Source of the DNA: Microcebus murinus
Taxonomy: Eukaryota; Chordata; Mammalia; Primates; Cheirogaleidae
Length of the DNA: 64,000 nucleotides
Assembly: GCF_040939455.1 (NCBI RefSeq)
Contig: NC_134106.1
Coordinates: 83,769,001 to 83,833,000, forward strand
Reading direction: 5' to 3'
Shown piece by piece: positions 11,296 to 23,614 of this stretch (position 1 is the first letter of the stretch; each line of letters opens with the position of its first letter). The notes under the pieces were generated by a model. It saw only the letters and a list, made by a program, of their open reading frames with translations, did not search any database and was not told where the DNA came from. Both the position numbers and the translations under genes were made by a program.

Positions 11296-11883
11296 ACAAA
11301 GACTCTGAGGGCCCGGGACGCACGGGCACAGAGCAGCCCTGCAGTGCCTGGCTCCTCTCCTGCAGTCCTCATCCTGGTCCGCCCAGCCCTTTCTTCTGTG
11401 CGGATGCCATCTCCCCATCGGTGGGGTCCACTCCTTCATTCTGGCTGCCTGACAGTTAACACCCCCTCTGGTGACAGACACAGCATCCGAGATGCTCTGG
11501 GATGATATAAATGGAACTGGAATTCATTCAAGCCATTTCCAGTGCATCTGGGCTGGGAATTGCCTTGAATTATTTTTCTGATCCAATCCCCATCACCCCC
11601 TGTCCCTGCCAACAGCTCGTAGCCAGCCTAGAGCGAGACCTGGCCCCGAGAAGAGAGCCCCTTTCTCCTTTCTCCTCCCATTCTCCGTCAGGTTGGCACC
11701 TCTTCTTGATCATTAAGTAGCAGGTTTCAGGGAAGCAACAAACAAATGCTTCCTTTCCGTGGCATCTCCTGACCACTGCCTGCACGGGCTGTAGACTCAC
11801 CAGGTGCTCACGCCGTGAGAATAAGAGCTTGTGTTCCAAGATGCCAGAGGCCGTTGCCCATTGATGCAGTGACTCCTTACATG

Positions 11884-12365
11884 GTGATTGAGATGGTTAA
11901 TTTTCTGTGTCCACTTGACTGGGTGGTGGGATGCCCAGAGAGCTGGCTAAACACGATTTCTGGGTGCGTCTGTGAGGGTGTTTCTGGAAGAGGCGAGCAC
12001 TGAGCTGGTGGACTCAGTAAAGCGAGGCTCTCCCTGGTGTGGGCGGCTTTATCCAATCCATTGGGGGCCTGAGAACTTGAAAGCAGAGGAAGTTTGAATT
12101 CTTTCTCTGCCTAACTGTTGAGCTGGGACATGGATCTCTCCTGCCCTTGGTGCTCCTGGTTCTCAGGACTTTGGACTTGTACTAGAATCTATACCATTGG
12201 TTCTCTGGCTCCCAAGCCTTGAAACTACATCGTCTGGGTTTCCTGGGTCTCCAGTTTGCAGGGAGATCTGTGATTGCATGGGCCAATTCCTTATAATGAA
12301 CATGTCTCTAGAGATATGTATATCTCCTACTGTCTCTGCTTCTCTAGAGAACCCTGAGCGATACT
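11884..12365 (-). mobile_element. LTR-like retroelement repeat (ERVL-type?), minus strand
   Basis: The plus-strand text 'gatggttaattttctgtgtcc', 'tctgtgagggtgtttctgg', 'ggcggctttatccaatcc' and 'tctctagagaaccctga' matches a common mammalian repeat whose other strand begins like 'tcagggttctctagag'. TG...CA-type ends in that orientation suggest an LTR. I cannot give the family name reliably. Confidence 0.65.
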
Positions 12366-12554
12366 GTGGTCATCTTTACTGGCACAGACTTCAGGGACGG
12401 GTGCCTTCATGCCACGATGCCCACTGTATATTGCTACATCAGAGTGTGCTAGTGTTTCAAAGGCACTGACAGTCCTTAATTGGAATCGGTGCCTGGAAAA
12501 CTAATTTGTGGAAAGCTTCTCATTGTCTGAAGTGGTTTGTAAGAATAGTGGTTG

Positions 12555-12685
12555 CATTGTAGAGAAACATATGGAATATGGTGCATGCACAGTGCAATCA
12601 CCCGGTGCCTGGGTGCCATCTGCAGAGATTCTGACTTAACTGGCCTGGGGTTGTGGTCAGCCTGGGAGCCTTCTGTGCTCTTCAT
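12555..12685 (+). mobile_element. MER5-like hAT fragment (weak)
   Basis: 'gtgcaatcacccggtgcc' and 'cagagattctgacttaactgg' resemble the middle of MER5 elements; the ends are not clear. Confidence 0.4.
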
Positions 12686-12734
12686 GTTTCTGATGTGAAG
12701 GCCAAGTCGAGCATGGTGCATTAGATAGGCCTGA

Positions 12735-12890
12735 GTTGAAAGCCCCAGTCATTGGCAAGTTATGGAATCTTGGTAAACTCACTACCTCTCTAAACCTCAG
12801 TTTCCTCATCCATGAAAGGGTGGCTATACTATTGACCCCAGAGCCTTGTCTTGAGGATGACATAAGACAGGGTGTGTGAAGTGACCAAGG
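12735..12890 (+). mobile_element. MIR SINE
   Basis: 'attggcaagttatggaatcttgg', 'cctctctaaacctcagtttcc', 'tcatccatgaaagggtgg' and 'cttgaggatgacataag' follow the MIR consensus over about 150 bp. Confidence 0.75.
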
Positions 12891-15378
12891 TGCCTAACAG
12901 AGCAGGTCTGCCTGCAAAGTTAGGGTCTCTCCCACAGGCTTCTGGACGGGTGAGTAGAAGGTGCTTACGGAGTGCGTGTGCCTTCAGCGGGCCCTCAGCG
13001 CATTCGGACTGGAGCCCAGGGCTGGGCCCAGGTGCTAATGCTCCCTGCACCCTTTCCATCCACGCTCACTGCCCCCCCCCCAACCCCCAGGCTGGGCCAA
13101 CTGCTCTGCACCAACCCACGACGGGCTGGAAAAAGTACTTTGAAGAATTGAGCTTTTTGTTTCTAAACACCTCGGGTACCTAGATCTCTGCTTCTTAATC
13201 TTTTTGGGGTCATGGACTTTTAATAATCTAAAGACGAACTCAGGCACGTGGAAAGCAGTTTGATTACAGCTTGAAGGATGTTTACTGAGCTCCTGAGTCC
13301 ACCAGTAACCTTGTGTTGAGGGCTCTGGATCTGAAGGAACCAATAGTCGTATGTTGAGAAAAAGAAATGACAAAGCTCTGGCTTATTCTTGTTCCAGTGC
13401 CAGGTGGTGGGAGAATCAGGAAGAAGATTCAAGTTCCTTAGCCCGTTTTTACCCTGCCCTCTGCAAAATGGGAGTTAGAAGAGACAGCTTACAGTTCGTT
13501 CCACACAATTGGGTTCATGATGAAGCAGACGTCCCAGAAAAATGCTTATGAGGAGGCCCCTGGTCAGCTCCCCTCCCAAACACTCCCAGAAGGTGCTGGG
13601 CTTCCCCCACCATGGCAGTGAACACCCCAGGGAGATTCCTGGTTGCCTGTCCTCTCCAACACTGCAAAGTGCCCTGAGAACCAGAGACACACCTGTCCTG
13701 TTCATCATGGTGTCCCCAGCACTCGGCTCAGGGTAGGCAACAACACATACTTATGGAATGAATGAATAGCAAGCAAATGAGGGCAGTTAAAACACATAAG
13801 CATGATGAGTTTAACTAAAAATTAAGAACAGTATCCATCCAAACTCTTTGAATTTTTATTGCCATTATTTAAATATTTAGTTAGGAGTCAGCCTCATTTG
13901 TGTCTTCCTTCTTTCTCACTGTGCCCAGTGTCTTTTGTTTCTCAGTGTGAAGTGAGAGCCTGAGAATTCAATACCTATAGAACGAGAACTTGGCAATTCT
14001 GATGCCTGCGAAAATTTCAGGGGGTGTCTGGAATATTTTTAAAACACCGTGTCCCTTCCCAGGGAGCATTAAATGCTGTCATCAGGTCAGCGCTGGGTAC
14101 AGGGGACGTGCAGCTATACTCTCTTGATGAGGCGCCCTCATCAATATTAATTCTCTAACCTGAGAATAAATGACACCCCTGTGGGCTATGTCCCCAAACC
14201 ACTTAGCGCAGTGGCGGCGGATGCGCAAAGCCCCATGAATATGGAAGCAGCACCCCGGGAGAAGGCGGCTGAGCGAGGAGCGGGCAGGGGGAGAGGCTTT
14301 GAGGCAGTCAGGAAAACACCAGGGTTCGAGAGGTGCTGTTACAGCTTGGAGATGACAAATGTGGCGGGGGAATCTACAAACCTAAAAGCAAAGGCAAAAC
14401 AACCATTTGCAGAGAAGTCTTTGAGCCCTAAACGCCTCGCTGCCACCTCAGACTCTCGCGGAATTGATTTCCGCCCCTTGGAGAAACTGTCTGCTGTGAC
14501 TGACCTACTTTTTCACATGAAAGATCTGCTCACCAACGTGTTCTTTTCCCTGAACTGAAGGCTAGAAAAAAATATTTTTTTCCCTAACTCTTCCACATCC
14601 GTATTGTAGATTAGGGCACATTAGCTAAGAAGAATGATCTATAGTAGTGCAGTCCTGCAGAACTTGCTGTGACGATGGAAATATTCTCCGTCTGTCCAGT
14701 GTGACAGCCACGAGCCACTTGAAGTACAGCTGTTGGAATAACTAAGGGACTGAATTTTAAATTTTAGTTAATTTTAATCAACTTAAATGTAGCCACAGGT
14801 AGCTAGGGTCTACAGACCAGAACTATGTATACTGATATTAAAAGAGTTCTTACTTGTATTGTTAAGGCAAAAAAAAAAAAAAAAAAAAAGGGCAAATTTC
14901 AGTGTTATATATTTAGTATACTGCCCTTTTAAAAAATAAATCTGCCTAAAACAAAACAATATATTTCCATTTGTGCATGTAAATGCTTTGCAATGCATAG
15001 AAAAATGGCTGAAATTACATACCCTCAGGAGGAAGGAAGAAAGGAGATAATCTTTAAGGAGGTCTTTTGATTTGTTAGCTTTGTTTGAATTTTTTCGATG
15101 AAACTGTTTTCTTTTATTATTTATACAATGCAACCTAAAAAAGCAGAAAAAATTTTTAAATGTTTTCTTGCCTGATATATCCAGAGTTTTTTTTTTCTTT
15201 TGAAAAAAGAAAACATTAGTTATAATGGTAAATCCACCTGAATCTAGCATGTAGGACCAAAGAAGCCAGAGAACAGGTAGAGCAGCTGTAAGATGTTCTT
15301 CCTAAAGAGCCCAGAGATCCTTTGCAGCAGGCCGTGGGACAAATACACAAATGCATCCTCGTGCACCAGGTGACGCGG
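12891..15378. other. No gene recognised; unique sequence, possible conserved non-coding block
   Basis: Near 13069-13088 there is a C-run (cccccccccc then aaccccc). An L2/MIR-type 3' end ('ccccagcactcggctcaggg') lies near 13710-13770. The part from 14080 to 14560 is repeat-free, CpG-containing and holds a 125-residue open frame without recognisable domains. A 21-base A run lies at 14869-14889. T/A-rich sequence to 15250 carries only low-complexity frames. Confidence 0.5.
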
Positions 15379-15555
15379 AAGATGCTGCTCTCAACCGCAA
15401 CTGTGCATCAAAATTGCCTCTCAGTGCGTCCGGATGCTACAGTCCCATCCCAAAGATTAGATTTCAATTTGTGCAAAAGGGGCCCAGGACAATGGTACTT
15501 TTTAAAAGCTGCCTGGGCGATGCTATTGTGTAGCCAGGACTGAGAACGTCTGGGC
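15379..15555 (+). mobile_element. MER5A-like hAT-Charlie element
   Basis: 'tctcaaccgcaactgtgcatc', 'aaaattgcctctcagtgc', 'ggggcccaggacaatggtac' and 'gtgtagccaggactgagaac' follow MER5A from end to end. Confidence 0.7.
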
Positions 15556-17885
15556 TGGAAGTAGCCCACAGAGGAATACGCAGCAATAGGGAGCAGCGAC
15601 GTTGGGAAGGGGCCAACTGGGAAGGCCCCTCGGCCCTTTGACCTCCGCAAGTCAGGGGAAGGGCGCAGAGGGACTCCTGATGGCAGCGCAAGGGGGCGGG
15701 GGTGGAGTGGGGCATGGGATGTGGCATCCTAACACTGGAGACCCCCAGGGCTGGGCCCTGTCTCTACACACCCTCGTTTCCTAGGTGATCTCTCCCTTGC
15801 TGCGGCTTTAAATTATGACTGCCACCTCATGCGGCACCTGAAAATCCTCAGCCAGACTCCGATTCTGGCTTCCTGCGCTACAGCCCCCCTCGGAGTCTAG
15901 CTGGACTCAGTGCTCGCTCGTCCGGTCGGCTCCCCTGCTTGAAAGTACCGTACCTGCTGCCGTTCCCCAGCTGCTCCGCCATTAGCTGTTGGGGTGTCCG
16001 ACTCCCCGCTTTCCCTCACACCTCACGTCTGCGTCACCCTCGGGTTCTGCAGGCTCTAACTCTGCACCACATCGTGATCCAACCACTTCCCCCCGACGCC
16101 CCTCCTGCACGCCAGCCCATGCCGTCACTGTCCTCTCCGAGCACTGTGCCGGTCCCCAGGTGTGTCCCCAGGTCCCTTCACTCTTCCTCCCATAGCAGAG
16201 GCTCCAAACAGGAGCAGGGAGAAGCGTGTGAACGCAGCACTGTGCGATCCAGTGTGATCGATGGCCTCAGTTGTCCAGGTGGTCAGCAAAGCAGGACATT
16301 CCCAGGAACCCCATGGTGGCCTCTGGGCGGTAGTGTCAGAACTGAGTGGCCTGGGTGTGTGTGCATGTGCAGGACGACTTGTTTCACCGACGACATCACG
16401 CTAGTCATTACTAACCACTAACTTCGTCGATTACCACCACAAAATGGGGAGAAAGGGAAGATTTGAAGAGGAAGGGAAAACTTATGATCTTCGTGTGCTC
16501 TGGCTTGGGGCTGAGGTGTCCCTGGTACCCTGAGAGGCCATCCTGGCTGTCCTCGGCTGCTGTGGCCGTCCTCGCTGGCCATTGGCATTTTCCTCACACC
16601 CACCCGGATCCCCTCTGTGAGGGCCGGCTCCATCCTCACCCTCTCCTCTTCCTCACGCGCCTCCCAGCCTTGCCCCTTAGGATCCAAGCGCTGCCTGGAA
16701 GGAGCAAGTTGTTTACTGTTTTATTTCTCTAAAACTCGAGGCCCCAGGAAACAAAGCAAGGTGTGGTCAGGTTCGGCTGTGACGGATGCAAAAAGGCAAA
16801 GTCGTGCCTGCAGGAGTGAGTCTGCAGGCGGGGGCAGGGGCTGGGATGACCCGGCCTAGGTGCACGCTGGGGGTTGCAGAGGAGGGGCTGGTTAAGGACA
16901 GAGGCCAGATGGTGAGGGGCTGGACGAAAGACTCGCAGAGGAATGTGGATTTTCCTGCCCAGAGGGGTCCTTCTTGGGTAGGGGTTAGGAGTGAGGGAAG
17001 GTGGACATCCCATTCAGCCTAGATTCCTTTTAAATATCCCTTAAGTCTCCTTGACAGGACACTTCGCTCCTCAAACGGAGGTGTGTGAGGTGGGGCTGGT
17101 CTCCTACTAGCTATAGACAGGCACAAAAGTGAGAGTAAAGTGATTGGAGACTCGTGGCATTTGGCATGTTGTGGCATCTATGAACCGTGGTCAGTAGACT
17201 TGGCTTGTTTGGGTGGATGTGAGACCAGGGCAGGTGCTGTTTAGTGTGTGCTGAGCCACAGGTGGTGGGAGTCACATGCTGTCAGGAACTGTAGGGCCCC
17301 TCAGAGACCTGGGAGGGAGGGAGGACACTGGTTTTCACTGCAGGTGTGCCCCGGAGCCATCCTCCATGACCCAGCGCACTGAGCGACCCAGCCTCAGCAT
17401 GGAGCCCACTCTCAGGGTGGGTGCCAGGGGAAGTGGCTGCCCGCACTGACGGGCGTGTTGCATACAACATCTAGAGTGGACACCTTTCCACCCTAGACTC
17501 AGTTCCACCCGGCAGTGGGATCCCGCGTGGGGGCTGGGGACCAAGGCTGGCTGGGGAACAGCAAAGGCTCCATTCCCGTGTCCCCTCATTGAGGATGTTC
17601 TCTAAGTGGAATGGTGAGCAGAAATGCCCCTGTTGTTTAATTCCTTTAATTTATGTAAATTTCTCTCTCTCGCTCTCTGCACATACAGTTGAGTGTGCAC
17701 AAGTTTCGTATGTCTGGTTTGACTCCACTGTAGAAGTGACCATAAAAGCAGAAACCCAACTGCTGACCACAGTGTGTTCACCCTGAACTCGCTGTAGACT
17801 TTGCCATTGACTCCTCATCTCAAATCAATGAGGAAAGTGCTGTTGGCGTCATACCTGTACATGGGCTTTAGCTTTTCCCACCCCG
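15556..17885. other. No gene recognised; GC-rich unique sequence
   Basis: Open frames of 60-160 residues overlap on both strands (for example 15939-16421 plus and 16729-17013 minus), as expected for GC-rich DNA with few stops. None has a recognisable domain or a convincing start context. No repeat family is recognised. Confidence 0.5.
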
Positions 17886-18333
17886 TGTTGTGGCTTGGAT
17901 TGTGCCCCTCCCAAAATGATGTATGTTCAAGTCCGAGCCCCCCGCACCTGTGTATTTGGAAATAGGGTCTTCGCAGGAGCAAGCATGTTCAGAGGAGGTC
18001 ATTAGGGAGGGCTCTAATCCAATGTGACCGTGTCCTTATAAAAGGAGGAAATTTGGACACAGGCACGCACAGAAGGAGACAAGGTGCAGTGAGACTGGGA
18101 CAGGACGGCCACATGAGCACCGAGGGTCGGAACGCCAAAGACCGCAGCACGCACCTGCGTGGGAAAGAAGCTACAGCGGCTCCTTCCCTCCAGGTTTTGG
18201 AGGAAACACTGCCCTGCCGGCACACTTTGGTTTCAGACTTCAGCTTCCAGGGCTGTGAGACAATCGATTTCTGTTGTTTGAAAGCAGCTAATTTTGGGTA
18301 CTTGGTTACAGCAACAGTAACAAGCAAATACAG
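17886..18333 (+). mobile_element. MLT1 LTR (ERVL-MaLR), near complete
   Basis: The order 'tgttgtggcttggattgtgcc', 'atgtatgttcaagtcc', 'ctaatccaatgtgaccgtgtc', 'cttataaaaggaggaaatttgg', 'gggctgtgagacaatcgattt' and 'caagcaaatacag' follows MLT1 LTRs over about 450 bp. Its own promoter TATA-like and poly(A) regions are degraded. Confidence 0.88.
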
Positions 18334-18490
18334 CTTATGATCAGAAATAACCAAGTGACCCAGGCCTGGCCAAACAGACTCCCTCAGCCACCCTGTGTCC
18401 ACAGGGATCATAGTTCAGGGAGGAGTAAGGGAGCTTCTCGGGGCCAATGAGGACCATCACAGGTTTTGCCATAGCGACAGGAAAGAGAAG

Positions 18491-18690
18491 TTTTTTTTTT
18501 TTTTTTTGACAGGGTTCCTGAGCTGAAAATGTCAGCCTTGAGCCTCTGTCAATCGCCTGGATCCAGCCAGGCCTGAAGTCATGGCCACCAACCCAAACAA
18601 CCGTTTAGTGATGTCACCAACGAACACAACAGCCTCTTGGAACAGCTTGATGTCTTTTTCTTCCTATTGTTTCCCCAGCAGGGTGTGAAG
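18491..18690 (-). pseudogene. Possible poly(A)-tailed retrocopy, minus strand (weak)
   Basis: A run of 17 T at 18491-18507 would be the poly(A) tail of a minus-strand retrocopy whose body lies to the right. No AATAAA upstream of the tail and no target duplication were seen, and the translated body is broken and not recognised. It may be only a T run. Confidence 0.25.
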
Positions 18691-18699
18691 CTGGCATCT

Positions 18700-21059
18700 C
18701 TGCGTGATGAGCGATTCACTCAGCAGGTCAGGGAAGGAGGAGGGAGGGAGCGAGAGCCAGCGGGGCGTCTGCAAGGGCCCCTCCAGGTCTAAGCCGGCTC
18801 CCAGAGGATGATCCACGTGCACAGCCCTGGGCTGGAGCTGCTGTTCAAGTGCAGGACTTGGGCACGGGGAGTGAGGGGCAGAAGGCCTGCGTGCAGGTCA
18901 GTCTCCCTGGACCCCCAGTGGAGCGGCAATCAGACCTGCTGTGAGAACAAAACACATTTCCTTAGCGGATTTGCAACTCTCAGATCCTACTGGAAAAAAA
19001 TCAGATCATTGGGGGATTATGTATTTTTAATCAAAAAATGGCATTTTTATAAAGCATGTGTGATTTGAATATTTTTACTCTATGCCCTCAATGCAATTTG
19101 AATATATGAGTATGCACTCAATTTTGTTCCTGAAAGGACAAACTTTGAACCTGGCTAGAATTCGGTATTTTCTTTCCCAAACAGTGTTGATAGAGTTTTT
19201 GAAATATATGTATAAACCAAAACTGGCAAAAATGAGAAGCATATTTAATTGCAGCAAATTTTTACTGAGTATCTTTTAATACAGGGGATGGAAGCAAACA
19301 GACAATCTATGGCCCTTGTTGCTCTCGAAAAGCTACCAGTTCTTAGCAAATCATGATGTGAGACTTGAATTTTGGAAAAGCATGTTACAATGCTTTTGCA
19401 AAAACAAACAAATAAAACTAACCTTAAATAAAATAAGCAGTACAGGAAATCAGAAAATTTACAAAGACTTAAGGTCTGAAGATAGATTTGTCTTCAGGTG
19501 CGGCTTGATCCAGGGCCTCAAATGCTCTAACCAGGATTCAGTTTCCTCCTCTCTCTCTTCTGTCTTTTTCTACTTTTTCTATTCTTAGCAGTCCCAGCCT
19601 GTCCTCCCAGCCCGACTGCTAGCCTACTCCCTGGGGATCAGGAAGAGGTTCCCAAGAAGGTGATACTTTGAACTTTGAGGCAGAATACACATGGGATTGG
19701 CAATGGAGAATGAACATTCCAGCAGAGAATATCCTACCAAAGGCAGGGAGGAGTGAAGCCACTGGGGAACCTCGGAGGACAGAGTCTGCTTGTGGGACTA
19801 GAATCAGTGATGGGGCTGTGGGTAGGGGAAGGGGCCCTGAGCTCTCTCCCCTGAGCTGAGGAGTGCTTCATCCTGAAGGCCATGGAGCTAATTCTCAGCT
19901 GGAGATGCAGTGATAGAATGTGCACTTCAAAAAGAAAATAAAAAAGACTGACTCAAAAGGGTCTGAACAATAAGGAAGTGTGTTATCTCGGGTTCAGAGG
20001 GAGGGTGGGGGTCCGGGCTTGGCAAGATCAGCCACTCAAAGCTATCTGCTGGGACCTAGGTTCCTTCTGTTTCTCTGTCCTGCCATTTGCAGTGTGAGCT
20101 TCCACCGAAGTCTGGCTCCCCTCGAGGTGGCAGGACAGCAGCCAGAGGCAGCAGGGCCATATGCTGTCCCAAACCATCCAACAGTGGGGGAGGAGGAGCG
20201 GGGAGGAGATAAGAAAAGGAAAGGGAGAGGAAGAAGAGGACAAGGAATGGGAGAGAGAGAAACTCCAAAGAGGTCAGGCGGAACAAGGAATGTTGAGACC
20301 TTACCAAGGACCCCAGTCCCTCATCTAATACCCAGGGGCCCTGTTGTGTTATGGAATTCAGAATTTTTTGGATTTTGGAAAGGTAACAGTGCCTTTCACA
20401 TTGCATTGTACCCCCAGGGGACTCTGAGGCAGTACTTAACACTCCAACCCCAGGTGGGGGCAGGCTCTGCAGGTGCTGTGCACTTCCCACCTGCAGCGCT
20501 CCTGGCCTCCTGTGAACAGAGGGAAGGGGCTTGGGGCAGCCACGTGGGTCAGAGAGGTGGCTTCCCAGGCTGTGACGAGGTCTCAGTTGCAGGGGAGGCC
20601 GGGATGAGGACAGGTGCAATGTGTGTGTGGAGAGCCGGGTGGACGTTGGAGAGATTCCCAGGAAATAGGGAGGCAAGCGTGGAAGCTGGTTACCCGGAAA
20701 AATCAAATAGCAGCGTCCTTCTTCTGCCACTAGAGGTCATGAAGAATTAAGACTAAGTTCATAAAGGGTTGGGGTGTTTGCAGTTTATGTGGAATGATCT
20801 CCAGGACAAAGAGCCGGAAGGTCTACTTGTTGACGTATTTCAGATCCAGAACAGTGAGCTATATGCCGTCCTAAGTGTACGTGTGTGTGTCTCATACACT
20901 CACCTGTGTAGTCTGAAGAGCTCAAGGTCCTCTGCGATCTTGAACTGCCATTGCATCCCGTGCTCAGAGGTCCCTACCTCCAAGCTCACCTTGACAGGAC
21001 AGGAGCAAGGGACCACCACTAGGGAGACACCATTATAGCCGGAAGGGGCCAGGCCCTCA
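18700..21059. other. No gene recognised; purine-rich tract and opposed long ORFs
   Basis: At 19980-20750 a 256-residue frame (plus) and at 20056-20730 a 224-residue frame (minus) overlap. Both are compositionally biased, with Arg/Gly/Glu on plus and Ser/Leu/Pro on minus, driven by a purine-rich tract at 20186-20262. No domain is recognisable, so I do not annotate either as CDS. AT-rich unique sequence occupies 19000-19480. Confidence 0.5.
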
Positions 21060-21135
21060 GTGAGTCCAAAGTACAGACTTTCCAGGTGGGGAAACTGAGG
21101 CCAGCAGGGCGAAAAGCCTTCTGGCGGCCAGAGAG
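21060..21135 (-). mobile_element. MIR fragment, antisense
   Basis: 'tttccaggtggggaaactgaggcc' is the reverse complement of a MIR core segment. Confidence 0.55.
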
Positions 21136-21365
21136 CTGGGCGTGGTGGAGCGGGAGGCCCAGGCCCTGTGTGTGACCGGGTGGGGCATGCCGGGAGCCTG
21201 GCTAGAAGGGTGGGCTAGAAGCAGGTGCTGCTCTCGGCTTCCAGCCACTTCCTGGGCTGGCCCTGACCCCTTCCAGGCCCTGCAGCCTTTCCTGGGATTT
21301 CAGCAGACCCTAAGTTACATACACCCTCCTCTTCATGGCCTTGGGCTATTTTCTCTTTGACCAGC

Positions 21366-21690
21366 AGTTTTTTTTTATTTTATTTTCAATATTGTTACAG
21401 AGTATGTGTATATTTTTAGGGGTGGATGTAATATTTTGCTACACGCATGGAATGTGTGATGATCAAGTCAGTACAAACACACAGTGAGAAGAAATATATT
21501 TTAATGCTCAGCAGTGATCATAGTTCACGACAATGTATGTATTGTGTATTTCAAGATCTCTGGAAGAGAGGGTTTGAAGTGTTCCCAATACATAGAAATA
21601 ACTGCTCAAGGTGACAGATATCCTAAATACCCCGACTTGATCACTGACTGGCAGTTTCAAAGCCTGGCCTGGGCACAAACACCTCACCCC
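21366..21690 (-). mobile_element. Old L1 3' end, antisense
   Basis: T-rich start followed by 'attgttacagagtatgtg', 'gatgtaatattttgctacac' and 'gtgtgatgatcaagtcag' matches the reverse complement of L1M 3'UTRs. It resembles the sense L1 end near 61060-61340. Confidence 0.7.
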
Positions 21691-23424
21691 GACCGCAAAC
21701 ACGGACAAACACGGTGGCCTCCCGTCCTCAAAGGCTCACTCTTGCCCGGGTCTTTCCTGGTGTGAACCTGGATCTCCTAATACACCATGCAGCTCTCCTG
21801 GGCCATTTTTCTGGACACCCATTGTGTGATGGGGACACATGTAGGCTGGCTCCTCTCTGCCCCAGCTCAAGGGTGGTGCCAGGAAGACCACCTGAAATGA
21901 CCGGGCTGTGTCCTGCCACGTGCGTGGTTCTGTACGATGGCTCTATTCAGGGCCAAGGGTGCAGGCTTCTCTAAGGTGGTAGCTAACACATTCACCTCGA
22001 TGAGGTCCAGGGTTTTCCTTTGGGAGCCCACAAAAATAGAAAAGAGTTTTAGGAGTGGGTATGCAGGTAGGCATGTCTAAAATCTAGTCAAGAGGATTAA
22101 GCTGGAAGAAAATTCATTCATGTGCAAACAGTATTAGGTCCACTGGTAATAACGAGTAATATGTTCTATAAATACTCTGTGAGAAGTATCCACTGGGCAT
22201 CATCAGGTGGTCTGTGGCCGTCATGGGAAGCTGAAGGACTGATGGATTTAATAAATGTTCCCATAAAGCCCAGAGCTCGTTCCCAGGATGGGGAAAAGCC
22301 AACAGAAAGATGGAATAAAGCCAGGCGCAGAGACAGGCGCCTCCTCCTGGGGGTCGGCAGGCCCCTTCAAAGCAAGATCTGATAACTGTAAACCTTTATT
22401 GTAAATGAACAAAAGGATACAGATAAATTAGTTTTGGTATCAAAGTTCTTTTCTGTTACTGCATTCAGCATTTTATTAACTACTATATTTGAAAGCTCTT
22501 CATGTGGTGGTGAATAGGGTATTTTCTATGCTGTCATTTGTCTGGCAATGGGGGAGGGAAAAATCATGGTTAGGAAAAAAACCCTAAGAGGTCCCCATCA
22601 GGATTGTTTTTTTTTTTTTTTCTTTTTTTTTTTAACCTTCTATGCTATTTTTTTTTTTTTTTTTGCAATAAGAAAATTGTTCATTCTTCACTCTGTTCCA
22701 GAGAACTGAGGAAAGAAAAATAAAAAACACCGTGTAAGTCACTTGGAGATCATTTTTTCCCATGCATTGTTGAATCTATTGAAGCTCTCCTGGTCCTCTT
22801 AAAGCCTTTAAATGATTCCTGCAGACTTTGTCCTTACTTTTCTGCAAGTGGTAACTTTATCTGTACATGGAACATTTCGCTCTTTCCTAAGAGGGCATGC
22901 ATAGTTCCTTTTGTTCTCATGCTTGCACCAGAAAGAGTCCCCTCCCACCTTCAGCCAAGCACCAGCTCCCTCAACTTGCCAGGCTGGGCTGGTGGGGCAA
23001 AGTCTGCCCTCATAGCCGTAGCTGGCAGAACTCTGCCCTCCTCATTCTCCTTCCTTCCTTCTCCCGCCCTTCCTTCCTTGGGGCTCAGCCAACCTGGCAG
23101 GTCCAGTTTTGCCTTCTGGAGAATGGGGCACCCATAAGGCAAAGTGCCAAGGTTGGACCTACTTGCATGGTATGGCTTCAGTGTGTTATTGTCATAAAAG
23201 GCCTGCTCTCCTTTGGGGTGAGGATGCAGAGGGTGATGGTTGTGGAAAACACAGAAAACCCCACCCTGACCCACTGAGTGGAGTCGGAGGACCCCAGAGA
23301 ATGGACAAGTGAGAACTCACTTCTGGCCTCTCAGATCCTGGGCTTTAGGGCCCGCCCCCCCCCCATACTGTCCATGGGCATGCACGCAGAAGCCTGCAGC
23401 TGGAGTGTGGACCACCAGGCAGGC
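21691..23424. other. No gene recognised; T-tracts and unique sequence
   Basis: Two long T tracts lie at about 22607-22633 and 22650-22664. A (TTCC)-rich stretch lies at about 23048-23080. The remainder is unique, with overlapping non-descript open frames on both strands near 22897-23277. Confidence 0.5.
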
Positions 23425-23614
23425 CAGTGGTTCCCGAGCTGCAGGTTTGGCATCCCGGAGGGCGTGTTACAAAGCAGACAGCAGTGCCCCCACCTCCCAC
23501 CCCTGAGTTTCTGATTCGGTAAATCTTAGGTGTGGCCTCCAAATGTGCATTTTTAACAGGTTCCCTTGTGTTGCTGATGCTCCAAGTCCAGGGACCCCAC
23601 TTGGAGAACCATTG
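23425..23614 (+). mobile_element. MER5A hAT-Charlie element
   Basis: It starts cagtggttcccgagc and ends cttggagaaccattg; these are matching hAT-type termini. The internal text 'gagtttctgattcggtaaatc' and 'atgctccaagtccagggacc' follows MER5A. Possible 8-bp flanks (aggcaggc / aggttagc) agree only partly. Confidence 0.82.

Larger units (their letters stand above)
10051..11883. other. No gene recognised; moderately GC-rich unique sequence with MIRs
   Basis: Two MIR fragments are listed separately. Small open frames (62-109 residues) overlap on both strands and contain no motif I recognise. No exon is supported. Confidence 0.5.

Noticed and set aside
14810..15250. 146-residue minus frame
   Set aside because: It includes translated A/T runs (poly-Phe, poly-Lys) and no recognisable motif.
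15939..16421. 160-residue plus frame as exon
   Set aside because: GC-rich low-stop sequence; Ser/Pro-rich without a domain and no flanking splice sites that agree with the frame.
18491..18690. A confident processed pseudogene
   Set aside because: Only the T run supports it; no parent, no target duplication and no clear 5' end.
19980..20750. Longest open frame (256 residues, plus) as a coding gene
   Set aside because: It overlaps a 224-residue frame on the other strand, is compositionally driven by purine-rich DNA, and shows no domain, signal peptide or convincing start context.
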